This document shows positions 42,301 through 50,666 of a stretch of DNA of 59,450 nt, in pieces; position 1 is the stretch's first letter; each line of letters opens with the position of its first letter. Both the position numbers and the translations under genes were made by a program. A model generated the notes under the pieces. The model did not search any database, was not told where the DNA came from, and saw nothing but the letters and a program-made list of their open reading frames with translations. Origin of the DNA: Acidobacteriota bacterium (GTDB taxonomy: Bacteria; Actinomycetota; Acidimicrobiia; Acidimicrobiales; RAAP-2). Location: positions 1-59,450 of the forward strand of contig JAGXBH010000010.1 in the NCBI GenBank assembly GCA_018971185.1, in the 5' to 3' direction.

Positions 42301-43602
42301 CTCTCAAATGTTTGTCCAACATCAATCGACAGTGCCGACACCTCGTGCGTTCCTTCAAATCTCACTGCGGGGAACGTCTATACCTTCTCGGTTGCGGCAA
42401 TCGATCCAATTGGCATCAGCGTCTACTCCTCATCGAGTAACGCGATTACAGCGTCCATGTCCGGCGGCAGCGGTGGTGGCAGCAGCGGTGGTGGCAGCAG
42501 CGGCAGCGGTGGTGGCAGCAGCGGTGGTGGCAGCAGCGGCAGCGGTGGTGGCAGCAGCGGCAGCGGTGGGAGCGGTGGCAGTGTTAGTGGCGGTGGCGGT
42601 GGATCCACCCCAGCTACTGGACCGACAATCGCTCCTCCTCCAACCGGCCTACCTGCCTCGGATTACGGTACGCCCGACACCACGTATGTCTCATCCAATG
42701 CCATCACCAACTTGAACCAGGCTTTCAACGGCTCTTCCGTCACGGTACGCGTGCCAACCAATGCCCTGCCGCCTGGCACAGTCGTCAGCGTCTATCCAAT
42801 CACCAATACCGCTGCGCTTAGCGCGGTCGTCCCAGCCGGACACTCCTATGTCCTTTCCTTCGCAGTTTCCTGGGAGACGCCTGCCAACACCACTCCGACA
42901 TCAAGTACACCCTTGGCATTGACTATCACCAATGCGAGTATCAAGGCCGGTGACACGATCTACGAGCTGACCTCGGCAGGTCCCGTCGCGGTAGGTACAG
43001 CCACAGTCAACGGATCGGTGGCACTCACCTTTTCGCACGATCCCATTTTTATCGTCGCCGAGTCAAGTCTGACCAACCAACGACCACTCACGATCACCAC
43101 TAGGAATGGGACCGTCGGCAGGGCTCTGACTCTGAAGACCTCAGGTGGGTCGGGAAATGGATTGGTGACGTTCACCGTCCGACCTGGCTCCGCACGGAGC
43201 TGTACGCTTACTGGTCACACTTTGAAATCCAACTCTGTTGGCGTCTGCTGGATCATGGCCAACAAGGCGGGGACCACGAGTTACTCGCCTGCCTGGTCAT
43301 CTCCAAGAGGTATCTACTTCTCTATGCCCGCTATCCCATTGGAAAGGACCATCCGATTCGTTGCGGGCACGAACGTCCTCAACTCAACTGCAAAGTCCGA
43401 ACTGAGGCTCTTAGCCAAGAAACTCATCCCGGGCGCCGAATTGACGATCTATGGCTATACCAAGAACGACGCCAGACTCGAGAAGAAGCAGGCCATGGCT
43501 ATTGACAGATTCATTAAGAGGTTGCGGGATGTCAAGGTGAGTCTGAGGTCCGCGTCGTACCTCACACCGAACGAGCTCACGGTGGTGACCAAGCGGCAAT
43601 AG
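39385..43602 (+). CDS. Large secreted repeat protein with FN3 domains, Gly/Ser linker and OmpA-like C terminus
   Basis: A 1405-residue exported protein. A signal peptide (KKDLTGWFRLLLAPVLI...) is followed by six ~50-residue repeats built on SCxSxTSCVAVG, two fibronectin type III-like domains, seven more SC...SCVAVG repeats, a third FN3, then a Gly/Ser linker at about residues 1023-1075, an Ig-like region and a final OmpA-like segment (IRFVAGTNVLNSTAKSELRLLAKKL). The paired cysteines seven residues apart in each repeat suggest small disulfide loops on beta-propeller-like blades. Likely a surface adhesin or wall-associated protein. ATG 39385 is chosen for its RBS and signal peptide. Confidence 0.85.
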   Translation: MPGSAKKDLTGWFRLLLAPVLITSTLVFTGVAGQQSSYASGSVPDLGTPVVITPDNSGGGSLVGVSCPSTTSCVAVGQDTGSPAQAIYSIGTESAGVWSWTPSTTVTPDGSGGGGYFGVSCPSTTSCVAVGQDTGSPAQAIYSVGTESAGVWSWTPSATVTPDGSGGGALNDISCTSTTSCVAVGVDNAITPQSVYSYGTASNGSWTWATSTVITPDSSQGGVLFSVSCAGPSTCVAVGEDVNSLPIFSSGTLVGGTWSWTTEGQIPGGSGLLWNVDCVSATTCITVGWNTSSPSQSFYSVGNESGGQWSWTQLTTVPANNSGGATITAVRCSSLGSCVAVGNDANGQAIFSVVASPPVAPTIGVATSGNGTAIVTWSANFNGGSAITGYTVNEVNVTTSTTMTDACPSSTSSPALQCTVSSLINGDTYSFSVAGINIAGPGTYSSNSNQVVPLPTVPGPPIIGVAPASSSASLVTWTAPVDDGGSVITGYRVSENDLTTASSVANACSSSDMSTTTSCTVTGLRNGDTYDFSVAAINIFGTGASSNVTNPVTPYATLPPAATDFPSNSSGNSYFHGVSCPSVTMCVAVGGGTTGAVYSIGTEVGSTWNWTSSVAVNPGSTQGQFFLAVSCPTTTSCVAVGTGPTQAGGAGGIFSSATYSGGAWTWTPLTNIVAASTSTGGALWSISCASATTCVAVGGNYSSGATYTSGTESAGQWVWKPAQDFGYAPINGLGGSLATSVSCGSPTSCVALARDSGAVVYSSGTESGGSWTWTSLQPGANESPLSEFSALSCPSATMCIAVGALSGYAAYSIGTSSGNSWTWTPATPMAGDDAGANLVGVSCATTTSCSAVGGDNNGMPVMATGVATGGIWKWSNSTEVIPDSSGGGNFLGVSCPNGTSCVAIGSNTATSPQAITDAWSSALATVTGAPTIGTATSGPSSVTVTWTAPTNSGGSVITGYSVRAHDSSSGSTLSNVCPTSIDSADTSCVPSNLTAGNVYTFSVAAIDPIGISVYSSSSNAITASMSGGSGGGSSGGGSSGSGGGSSGGGSSGSGGGSSGSGGSGGSVSGGGGGSTPATGPTIAPPPTGLPASDYGTPDTTYVSSNAITNLNQAFNGSSVTVRVPTNALPPGTVVSVYPITNTAALSAVVPAGHSYVLSFAVSWETPANTTPTSSTPLALTITNASIKAGDTIYELTSAGPVAVGTATVNGSVALTFSHDPIFIVAESSLTNQRPLTITTRNGTVGRALTLKTSGGSGNGLVTFTVRPGSARSCTLTGHTLKSNSVGVCWIMANKAGTTSYSPAWSSPRGIYFSMPAIPLERTIRFVAGTNVLNSTAKSELRLLAKKLIPGAELTIYGYTKNDARLEKKQAMAIDRFIKRLRDVKVSLRSASYLTPNELTVVTKRQ
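39580..39903 (+). repeat. Near-identical 162-bp tandem repeat inside the secreted protein gene
   Basis: Two consecutive 162-bp (54-codon) units start at 39580 and 39742 and differ at only a few bases over most of their length. They encode adjacent SCPSTTSCVAVG repeats. The close identity shows a recent duplication or gene conversion, and the array could change length. Confidence 0.8.
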
Positions 43603-43907
43603 TCCGTGCGGTGGCGTCCTCACTGGTCTCGGACGTCTTGGCGTTTCACGCGCAATGTGCGACGTAGCCACCGCTCTCCGCGAGCATCCATGAAAGTCTT
43701 TATGATTACTCTCACATATCGATCATTCTTGTCGCGCACCAATGGGATTGAGTTGATCCCAGATTACGTGAGTTTGGCTTAGAGCCACCCGGATGAATCC
43801 ATGCGACTTTCGCGAAATAGATAACGAACCAAGGCGAATTGCTCGCTGAAATCCGAAAACCCCGTTCGACAATCAGGTTCTGCCGTCTGACATCTGAGCC
43901 GCACTCC
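43603..43907. other. Intergenic stretch after the secreted protein gene
   Basis: No gene, clear promoter or terminator seen. The GC content stays lower than in the core genome. It separates the large secreted protein from a transposase remnant. Confidence 0.5.
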
Positions 43908-44085
43908 TCAAGGGTAGTCCTCTCGCTTTGAACGCGCCCGGTGGTGCATCTTCGTAATCCGCGCAGGCAACGTCTTCCCGCGTCCCTGGTGCGGGCGAAT
44001 GGTGCTGTATTCGTTGACCCAGTTGAGGATCACGGCCCGCGCCACGGGGACGTGTTCACCCACGTTCCATATCGCTTTCGCCGTC
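43908..44085 (-). pseudogene. Transposase C-terminal remnant (IS3/IS481 integrase-core type)
   Basis: On the minus strand, the frame ending with TGA at 43908-43910 reads VARAVILNWVNEYSTIRPHQGRG then KTLPARITKMHH. The W..EYsxxRPHQGxG pattern is the C-terminal end of the DDE integrase core of IS3- and IS481-type transposases. No start codon, catalytic residues or inverted repeats are left, so this is a fragment. It supports past mobile-element activity near the island. Confidence 0.6.
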
Positions 44086-44128
44086 GTAGCCCTTCTGCAA
44101 GAATCGCGAAGTGGGGAGAATCGGCCAG

Positions 44129-44878
44129 ATGCGGATCGAAGAACTGCGGCGCTACGCAGTGAAGTCGATGCAGGGTGAGGAATGCGACGAACTCCATATC
44201 ACGTCCAGCGGTGTCGAGGGGGATCGCGACTTCGGTGTCCTTGACGTCGGGTCCGGAACGATCATCTCGGCCAAGCGTGACGGGAGGCTTCTCGAGGCCT
44301 CCGCAAGGGTGTCGGACGAGGGCGTTCGAGTACGCCTGCCCGATGGACGCGAACTCCCCGATGGCGACGCCCTCGATCAAGAGCTCACCTCATGGTTAGG
44401 TCGAGAGGCGCGCGTGGTCCAATCGCTACGACATGGCGTTGGTACCTTCGAATGCCCCGAGGACTTCGAACGAGATGAGTCGCGGGCCCTACGCTGGCAA
44501 GGCACGGGGCACTCCTTCGTCGACGAGAGCGAACTGCACCTACTGACGACGGCCGACCTCGGACTTCTCCAACGTCATCGACCCGATCTGCAGTGGGACG
44601 TCCGCCGATTTCGACCGAACATCGTGCTCGACGCGGGCGAGGACGCGACGAGTGGGCAATGGATTGGCCAACAGCTTCGCCTCGGTGACGCCATCGTTCG
44701 CGTGACCGGACCTTGCACCCGCTGCGTGATGACCACGCGAGCACAGCCCGATGGCCTCGAGCGTCAGCTTGACATCTTGCGCCACGTGATCCAACAGTGT
44801 GGCAACTCGGTGGGCGTGAGGGCCAAGGTGGTCGCCACGGGCCGCGTCTACGTCGGAAGCGACGTCCAGGTCATCTAG
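44129..44878 (+). CDS. MOSC domain protein
   Basis: A 249-residue protein with an N-terminal MOSC_N beta-barrel (RIEELRRYAVKSMQGEECDELHI) and a MOSC domain containing RFRPNIVLD and the molybdenum-ligand cysteine in VTGPCTRCVMTTRAQPDG. MOSC proteins bind the molybdenum cofactor and carry out reductions such as N-hydroxylated compound reduction (mARC/YcbX type). No electron-transfer domain is fused here. ATG 44129 is the conventional start; GTG 44111 is possible. Probably monocistronic. Confidence 0.88.
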   Translation: MRIEELRRYAVKSMQGEECDELHITSSGVEGDRDFGVLDVGSGTIISAKRDGRLLEASARVSDEGVRVRLPDGRELPDGDALDQELTSWLGREARVVQSLRHGVGTFECPEDFERDESRALRWQGTGHSFVDESELHLLTTADLGLLQRHRPDLQWDVRRFRPNIVLDAGEDATSGQWIGQQLRLGDAIVRVTGPCTRCVMTTRAQPDGLERQLDILRHVIQQCGNSVGVRAKVVATGRVYVGSDVQVI

Positions 44879-45204
44879 TTCCCGTAGCCCGAACCACTTC
44901 GTGAAGTCGACCCGCAGCCGAGTCTCGTCGGACGCGACGACTCTCCTTCGTTGACGAACCTTGTGGTCGCCGCCACCGCGAGCCCAATTATTCACGACCC
45001 GGCCGCGTCCATCGACCTCAAGAGTCGGGTCGGGCGCGCCGTCGCGAGTGGCGTTCACCACGTGGCAGCGAAGATAATCTGACCTGGGCTACTCGTCGCC
45101 ACTCCTAGCGGCGAAGTAGGCGTAAGGCCGACGCCGGGCATCGCGACTGGCTCAACGGGGACGTTCGTCGCCCACGTTCTCGTCGTTCTGCGCGAGGAAT
45201 CGGC
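44879..45204. other. Intergenic stretch, nothing recognised
   Basis: 326 bp between the MOSC gene and the convergent small coiled-coil protein gene. No supported gene, repeat or RNA was found. Confidence 0.5.
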
Positions 45205-45489
45205 CTAGAAGCCTTCGGCGTCGTCCTCGTCCGACGTCCCGGCGAGTGGGCCGTGTTCGGCTTCGTACGCCTTGAGCTCCTCGATGAGCGAGGACATCCT
45301 CGACGTCACTTCGTCGTTCGCGCCGTCGTTGTGCTGGTTGAAGTAGGCCAGTCCCAACTCGCGCAACGCGCCGTCGGCCTTGCGCTTCGCCTGCACCTCT
45401 TCGATCTTGGCCTGGCCCGCCTTGCCCGCCTCCTGCGCCTTCTGGGCCAACTGAGCCGCCTGGGCCTTCACTTTGTCCATCAAGGCCAT
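45205..45489 (-). CDS. Small coiled-coil protein of unknown function
   Basis: A 94-residue soluble protein. The first half is an Ala/Lys/Gln-rich amphipathic helix (KVKAQAAQLAQKAQEAGKA), the second half contains GALRELGLAYFNQH and an acidic C terminus (SDEDDAEGF). A strong AGGAGG site precedes the ATG at 45487-45489. Proteins of this kind are common in actinobacteria, but I know no function. Confidence 0.8.
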   Translation of the reverse strand: MALMDKVKAQAAQLAQKAQEAGKAGQAKIEEVQAKRKADGALRELGLAYFNQHNDGANDEVTSRMSSLIEELKAYEAEHGPLAGTSDEDDAEGF

Positions 45490-45612
45490 ACACCACCTCC
45501 TTGATCCATTCGCGGATCAATCCCGTCAGGCGGTTCGATGGGACTTCCGGTCACCCAACTCCCCACCGTCCTCAAACAGAGGATACCGCCCCCGTTTCAC
45601 GAGCGCGAGGGC

Positions 45613-46086
45613 CTAATGACCCCTTGGCCCATTCTCGGCGGCGGTCTTGATCGCCGCCAGCGTCGCGGGGATGCCGGACCTCGCGGCCTCACGGCGGAGG
45701 CTCAACTGGTTCTCCGCGTCGTCGCCGAAGCGCTCACGAAAGCTCTCCTCGCCTCCCGGGAGGAACTCCCACGTCTCGGTGAGTCGCGACCCCCCAGGGA
45801 TCTCCTCCAACGTGTAGGACCACCTGGTTCGCACTCCGCCGACCACGAAGGTGAACTCCTCGCCGCGACGCGCCACCGTCACCAGGGAGCGGGTCTCCCA
45901 CGTTCGCTCCGGAGTCTCGTTGCGACCGGTGAACCAGGACCCCTCTCGTGGGCCGTCGCCCTCATCCCACCAGCACGCGACGCACACTGGACTCCACTCA
46001 CCCATCCGGGTGACGTCAGCGATCATGTCGTACACGTCAGCGGGCGCGAGATGGATATCGACCGACTCTGAGAGGACTTGATTCAT
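45613..46086 (-). CDS. SRPBCC family protein
   Basis: A 157-residue polyketide-cyclase/START-like protein: HLAPADVYDMIADVTRMGEWSPVC at the start, a W-rich middle (RTRWSYTLEEIPGGSRLTETW) and a C-terminal helix. Ligand unknown. The start ATG at 46084-46086 is favoured by a TAGTCT hexamer 6 nt upstream (leaderless pattern). It is separated by about 250 bp from an ArsR/SRPBCC pair on the same strand. Confidence 0.85.
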   Translation of the reverse strand: MNQVLSESVDIHLAPADVYDMIADVTRMGEWSPVCVACWWDEGDGPREGSWFTGRNETPERTWETRSLVTVARRGEEFTFVVGGVRTRWSYTLEEIPGGSRLTETWEFLPGGEESFRERFGDDAENQLSLRREAARSGIPATLAAIKTAAENGPRGH

Positions 46087-46336
46087 GGGCAAAGACTAAC
46101 GTGTTCGCCACCTGGTCACGCCTGTCGGCCAAGTGTCGCATCCTCGTCGATCCCACACCGTGCTCGACTCGTTTCACCCCTGAAACCCTGGCCCTGTCCT
46201 TGCCCCTGCCTCGAGCACCACGCCACCGCATCGCTCGATGACCCGCCGTCACCCTCGTCACTCGCGTGTGACCAGAATGGACGTGAGGACCCACTACGCC
46301 AGGTCACTCCTGCCACGACCCAGGATCGGCACCCGA

Positions 46337-46669
46337 TCAGGGGCGTCGCGTCGTATCGACGACGCGCCTCTCCAATGCCGCGAGTCGGCGGTCCCACTGG
46401 GCGGTGCGATCAGCGAGCCACCGGGACGCACCCTGAGCGCCATCGCGCCGTGCGAAGTAGCGGACCTCCCTCCCCTCACGGATCGCGGAGGCGAGGTCGG
46501 CACGCACGAGGACCTGCAGATGCTTCACGATGGCCTGACGTGAGATGGTGGCCGTCGTGGCGAGGTCGGTGGCCGTTCGTCCATCCATCGCCTCCAGGAG
46601 TTCCTCGTAGATGCCTCGTCGGGTGGGATCGCCCAACGCCGCGAAGACGTCACCGACCGTGTCCCTCAT
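46337..46669 (-). CDS. ArsR-family transcriptional regulator
   Basis: A 110-residue winged-helix repressor (FAALGDPTRRGIYEELLEAM, ATISRQAIVKHLQVLVRADL). It follows an SRPBCC gene with a 4-bp ATGA overlap, so it is the second gene of its operon, the reverse of the pair at 22191. No metal-binding cysteines. It may act on the large inverted repeat upstream of its operon at 47022-47067. Confidence 0.9.
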   Translation of the reverse strand: MRDTVGDVFAALGDPTRRGIYEELLEAMDGRTATDLATTATISRQAIVKHLQVLVRADLASAIREGREVRYFARRDGAQGASRWLADRTAQWDRRLAALERRVVDTTRRP

Positions 46670-46995
46670 CGAAGAGCGAGTGTCGCGCAGGCCAGGGCTC
46701 GCAGCGGAGACTCCGAGACCACGACGCGGGTGCCCTCCGGCACCGATTCGAGTCCGATCTCGACGCGACTGGGTTCCTCGCGGAAGCTGGCCCAGCGAAA
46801 GGTGAGGCGACGAGACTCCTCGACTTCCTCGACGACAAGGAATCTGGTCTCGCCGTCACTCCTCACCCAACCCTCCGCGCCGACGACCGCGTCCATCTGA
46901 CCGTCGTCGCCGAGCCAGGACGGATCAACGACGTGTGCCCACGCCTCCTCGACGCCGCACGGAATGTCCAATTCAAGATGAAGTGAGTCGCTCAT
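46666..46995 (-). CDS. SRPBCC domain protein, ArsR-linked
   Basis: A 109-residue, short START-like protein ([25 protein letters not shown] at the start). It is first in an operon with the ArsR regulator. The ATG at 46993-46995 lies 26 bp from the nearer arm of the 46-bp inverted repeat, and a smaller TGCAA/TTGCA repeat (46995-47012) overlaps its start. Confidence 0.82.
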   Translation of the reverse strand: MSDSLHLELDIPCGVEEAWAHVVDPSWLGDDGQMDAVVGAEGWVRSDGETRFLVVEEVEESRRLTFRWASFREEPSRVEIGLESVPEGTRVVVSESPLRALACATLALR

Positions 46996-47021
46996 GCAAC
47001 CAGATTATTGCACACGCCCAC

Positions 47022-47067
47022 CCGTCGGACTATAGTGCAACTTAGTGGTTGCAATATAGTCCGACGG
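47022..47067. promoter_or_regulatory. 46-bp near-perfect inverted repeat between SRPBCC/arsR and clpP
   Basis: Arms at 47022-47041 and 47048-47067 are 20 bp each with one mismatch, around a 6-bp centre. Each arm contains GGACTATA next to GTTGCA-type bases. It lies between divergent genes, so it is best read as an operator for a dimeric or tetrameric regulator, with ArsR (46337) the nearest candidate. A transcript hairpin in the clpP leader is the alternative. Confidence 0.7.
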
Positions 47068-47100
47068 AGGGCCGCAGCAGTCGCGCATCGCGTCAAAGCA

Positions 47101-47772
47101 ATGGAAGGGAAGATGAAGACCACGATCGATTCATGGCACGAGCGAGTCCAGAACTCGATGATCCCGATGGTGCTCGAGGAGTCGTCACGGGGCGAGCGCG
47201 CCTTCGACATCTACTCGATGCTCCTGCGTCAGCGGATCGTCTTCCTGGGCCAAGAAATCGACGACCAGGTCGCCAACCTGATCATCTCGCAGATGTTGTA
47301 CCTCGAGGCGATGGATCCGCAACAGGACATCGCGCTCTACATCAACTCGCCCGGAGGCCTCGCCTACGGCGGCATGGCGATCTACGACGTGATGCAGCAC
47401 GTCCGACCCGACGTGTCGACGATCTGCGTCGGCATGGGCATGTCCGCAGCCGCGATGGTCCTGTGCGGTGGGGCCGCGGGCAAACGATTCGCCCTCCCCA
47501 GTGCGCGCATGATGATCCATCAGGGCGGCGCGGGAACGCGGGGTGCTCCGAGCGACATGGAGATCCAGCTTCGCGAGGTCCTCGCCCTGACGCGTCGCAT
47601 GGCCGAGATCATCGCCCACCACAGTTCGCGCTCGGTCGAGGAGGTGGTGCGCGACATCGATCGCGACAAGTTCATGACACCCGACGAGGCGATCGAGTAC
47701 GGCCTGATCGACGCGGTCATCACGCCACGTCGTGGGCTGTCGGGCGTCACGGTCCCCGCGACGGACCAGTAG
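47101..47772 (+). CDS. clpP: ATP-dependent Clp protease proteolytic subunit
   Basis: A ClpP serine protease of about 223 residues. The catalytic triad is visible: Ser in GMGMSAAAM, His in [10 protein letters not shown] and Asp in DIDRDKFMT. It degrades unfolded proteins fed by ClpX or ClpC/ClpA, none of which is nearby. It stands alone, unlike the usual actinobacterial clpP1P2-clpX locus, so it may be an extra paralogue. ATG 47101 is used; ATG 47113 is nearly as good. Confidence 0.93.
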   Translation: MEGKMKTTIDSWHERVQNSMIPMVLEESSRGERAFDIYSMLLRQRIVFLGQEIDDQVANLIISQMLYLEAMDPQQDIALYINSPGGLAYGGMAIYDVMQHVRPDVSTICVGMGMSAAAMVLCGGAAGKRFALPSARMMIHQGGAGTRGAPSDMEIQLREVLALTRRMAEIIAHHSSRSVEEVVRDIDRDKFMTPDEAIEYGLIDAVITPRRGLSGVTVPATDQ

Positions 47773-48057
47773 CCAGTGGCGCCCACGCGTCGCCCGAGGA
47801 CCGCCGCCTAACAACGGTGCGCCGGGTGACGACCCGACAACATCGAGGACGACCACGCGCGACTCCCGGTGGGGTCCCGACAGGATGGGCCCCCTCGTTC
47901 CCTTCGCGACGCCACCGCGAGGCGAGAGCCCGATCAACCGCGGGGCGGGGCAGCGTTCGCGCCGCAGTACGGTCGGCGACTGATAATTGTCAGAGAATTT
48001 AGTCGCGTGTCATCCAATGAGGTGGACGCCTCGCATCGGGCGTAATAGATTTCGGGG

Positions 48058-49359
48058 GTGCCGGCAACTCCCTCGTACGAGCTCCGTGTGGCCACTGCGC
48101 GCCTCCTGCACCGCTTCAACTTCGGACCGACTCCCGGACAGTACGAGAACTTGCTCGCCCACGGCCTCGCCGCGACCCAGTCCACGGTGTTGATGCACGG
48201 CATCGACGACCCCGGGATCGACACCGTGAAGCCCCTCGTCCTCGGTGATCTCGGTCCGTTCCCCCAGGGGAACACGCCGAAGACAACGGCGTTCTGGAAG
48301 AGGATCGGCAAGGACAGCAGTGATCTGGTGATGTGGTGGCTCGACCGCATGGTCGCCGCGCGTTACCCCCTCAGCGAACGCATGACCTGGTTCTGGCACG
48401 GCCACTGGGCCACGTCGATCTCGGCGGTGACCTATCCGTTGGCCATGAAGAAGCAGAACAGCACATTGCGGACCTTCGCGCTGGGGAACTTCGAGGACAT
48501 GGCGCGCGAGATGGTGGTGGACGGCGCCCTCAACGTCTGGCTCAACAACAACGAGAACTACGTCCAGGCCCCCAACGAGAACCTGGCGCGCGAGTTCATG
48601 GAACTCATGACGATCGGCGTCAACCACTACACCCAGAACGACGTGAAGGCGGCGGCCCTCGCATTGACGGGATACTCCACCGACCAGTCCAATGGGAACG
48701 TGACCTTCAACCCCAAGGAACACTTCTCGGTCCCCCTGGGGATCCTGGGCGCGACCGGTGTCTTCGACGCGCAGAGTCTCGCCAAGTTGGTCGTCTCGCG
48801 CCCCGACAACGTCAAGTTCATCACGGATCGAATGTGGTTCCGCTTCGTCTCGGGCTCGACCTCGGCGCCGTCGTCCCTCGCCACGAGTTTCGAAGGTCGC
48901 GACATCTTCTCGCTCGTGAGTGCCCTCGTGCACTCCTCGGCGTGGACCGACCCCGCCAACACCCTGGTGAAGGCGCCGGTCGAGTGGTTCGTCGGCGCGT
49001 GCCGCGCCCTCAAGGTACGACCGTCCTCGCTCAATGCCGACGACACGCAGTGGCTGCTCTCACAAATGGGTCAAGTCCCCTTCAGCCCTCCGAACGTCGG
49101 AGGATGGACCTACGGCACCGCGTGGCTGAGCGGCGTCAACTACCAGTACCGCTTCCAACTCGCCCAGAACATCGTGGCCAAGGCGAATCTGGCGCCCCTC
49201 GACGTCCAGCCCCTCGACATGGTGCAGGCGTGCGCCAACTGGCTCGGAGTGCCCGCGTGGTCGAGGCGTACGGAGAACGCGCTCACGCTCTCGCTCGCCA
49301 CGCCCTCGGAGCTGGCGCTCGCCGCGATCCTCAGTCCCGAATACATGGTGAGCCCGTGA
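48058..49359 (+). CDS. DUF1800 family protein
   Basis: A 433-residue protein of the DUF1800 family: LLHRFNFGPTPGQYENLLAHG at the start, WLDRMVAARYPLSERMTWFWHGHWAT, and LAREFMELMTIGVNHYTQNDV later. The function is not established; the family is nearly always paired with a DUF1501 gene, as here (GTGA overlap). No clear signal peptide is seen. GTG 48058 follows TAGATT by 6 nt, the leaderless pattern. Confidence 0.9.
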   Translation: MPATPSYELRVATARLLHRFNFGPTPGQYENLLAHGLAATQSTVLMHGIDDPGIDTVKPLVLGDLGPFPQGNTPKTTAFWKRIGKDSSDLVMWWLDRMVAARYPLSERMTWFWHGHWATSISAVTYPLAMKKQNSTLRTFALGNFEDMAREMVVDGALNVWLNNNENYVQAPNENLAREFMELMTIGVNHYTQNDVKAAALALTGYSTDQSNGNVTFNPKEHFSVPLGILGATGVFDAQSLAKLVVSRPDNVKFITDRMWFRFVSGSTSAPSSLATSFEGRDIFSLVSALVHSSAWTDPANTLVKAPVEWFVGACRALKVRPSSLNADDTQWLLSQMGQVPFSPPNVGGWTYGTAWLSGVNYQYRFQLAQNIVAKANLAPLDVQPLDMVQACANWLGVPAWSRRTENALTLSLATPSELALAAILSPEYMVSP

Positions 49360-50543
49360 TCAATTGCGAATTCGACCGGCGCAGTTTCCTCAAGTGGACC
49401 GGAGCGGGCATCGTGGCGGCGATGACCGCTCCCCTCACGCTCGATTCCCTCGCCGAGGCGGCGAGCTCCTCGCCGTTGCCGAGCAAGACGCCGATACTCG
49501 TACTCGTCACCCTCTACGGCGGCAACGACGGCCTCAACATGGTGGTGCCCTACACCGACCCGGTGTATAAGAGCGTGCGCTCCAACATCGCCCTCTCGTC
49601 GAGCCAGGTCCTGCCCTTCAGCTCGACCCTCGCCTTCAACGCCGCCATGCCTTCGATGAAGGAACTGTTCGCGCGTCGCAAGGTCGCCATCGTCCAAGGT
49701 GTGAGCTACCCCAATCCCAACCTCTCGCACTTCACCTCCATGGCCATCTGGCAGACGGCGTCGCTCACCGGGACGAGCTCGGGTTGGATCGGCCGCTGGC
49801 TCGACCAGCAGCCGCACAGCCCCTTCAACGCCATCGGCGTGGGCTCCACGTTGCCGCCAGCCTTCGTCGGTGAGAAGGCCGTCGCCTCGATGGTGGACGT
49901 CGGTGGCGTGCAGCTGCCGTGGGGACCGGTCTCCTCGGTGCTCCCTCGCCTGGGCGACGCCTCACCCTCCGAGGCCACCTTGGAGGCCGCGGCGGCCACG
50001 TCGATCGCCGACCTGTTCGAAACGGCGAAGCGGGTAGGCCCCCACATTCCCAAGTCACCCACGGGTTCCTATATCGCCCAACAACTCGCGGTGGTGTCGG
50101 CTCTGATCAACGCTGGTGTCCCCACTCGCGTCTGGGAGGTCAACCTCAGTTCCTTCGACACCCACACGGGCGAGGTGGGTGATCAGAACTCGCTGCTCGG
50201 AGAGGTCGACACGGCGATCGGCGCCTTCATGAAGAGCATCAGCGCGGGACCACGGTCGAACGACGTGACGCTCATGGTGTACTCGGAGTTCGGTCGTCGC
50301 GTGGGTTCCAACGCGAGCGACGGCACCGATCACGGGACGTCCGCACCCGTCCTTCTCGTCGGCAACCGGGTGAAGGGCGGACTCTACGGGGAGCAACCGT
50401 CCCTGCGGCACCTCGACGAGAACGGGAACCTGCGAGTGACCACCGACTTCCGATCCGTCTACGGCGGTCTGCTGCACGACGTCCTGGCCACGCCCGTGGG
50501 CGACGTCATCGAGTCGTGGCACTCGGCCCTTTCGGTCCACTGA
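49356..50543 (+). CDS. DUF1501 family protein, Tat-exported
   Basis: A 395-residue protein with a twin-arginine signal (RRSFLKWTGAGIVAAMTAP) and the DUF1501 core (LVTLYGGNDGLNMVVPYTDP, YSEFGRRVGSN, DGTDHGT). The fold belongs to the alkaline-phosphatase/sulfatase-like superfamily, and the asparagine, aspartate and histidine motifs could hold a metal site. It is translated in series with the DUF1800 protein; the two probably act together in the cell envelope. Confidence 0.92.
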   Translation: MINCEFDRRSFLKWTGAGIVAAMTAPLTLDSLAEAASSSPLPSKTPILVLVTLYGGNDGLNMVVPYTDPVYKSVRSNIALSSSQVLPFSSTLAFNAAMPSMKELFARRKVAIVQGVSYPNPNLSHFTSMAIWQTASLTGTSSGWIGRWLDQQPHSPFNAIGVGSTLPPAFVGEKAVASMVDVGGVQLPWGPVSSVLPRLGDASPSEATLEAAAATSIADLFETAKRVGPHIPKSPTGSYIAQQLAVVSALINAGVPTRVWEVNLSSFDTHTGEVGDQNSLLGEVDTAIGAFMKSISAGPRSNDVTLMVYSEFGRRVGSNASDGTDHGTSAPVLLVGNRVKGGLYGEQPSLRHLDENGNLRVTTDFRSVYGGLLHDVLATPVGDVIESWHSALSVH

Positions 50544-50666
50544 GTGACGTCCCCTCGGTCGTGATGACGCGCCGCGGAGGGCTCGCCGTGAGGCGCATCG
50601 CGACCATCGACACAGTTAAGGGCGAGACGAGGTCATCGACGTAGGCGTCAGAACCCGCTGGTCATC

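Noticed and set aside
42460..42620. GGC/AGC-rich run as a possible CRISPR or functional DNA repeat
   Set aside because: It is in frame and encodes the Gly/Ser linker of the secreted protein; no spacer structure is present.
48333..50543. 736-codon frame joining DUF1800 and DUF1501 regions
   Set aside because: The first two thirds are an out-of-frame reading of the DUF1800 gene; only the part from 49356 encodes the real DUF1501 protein.
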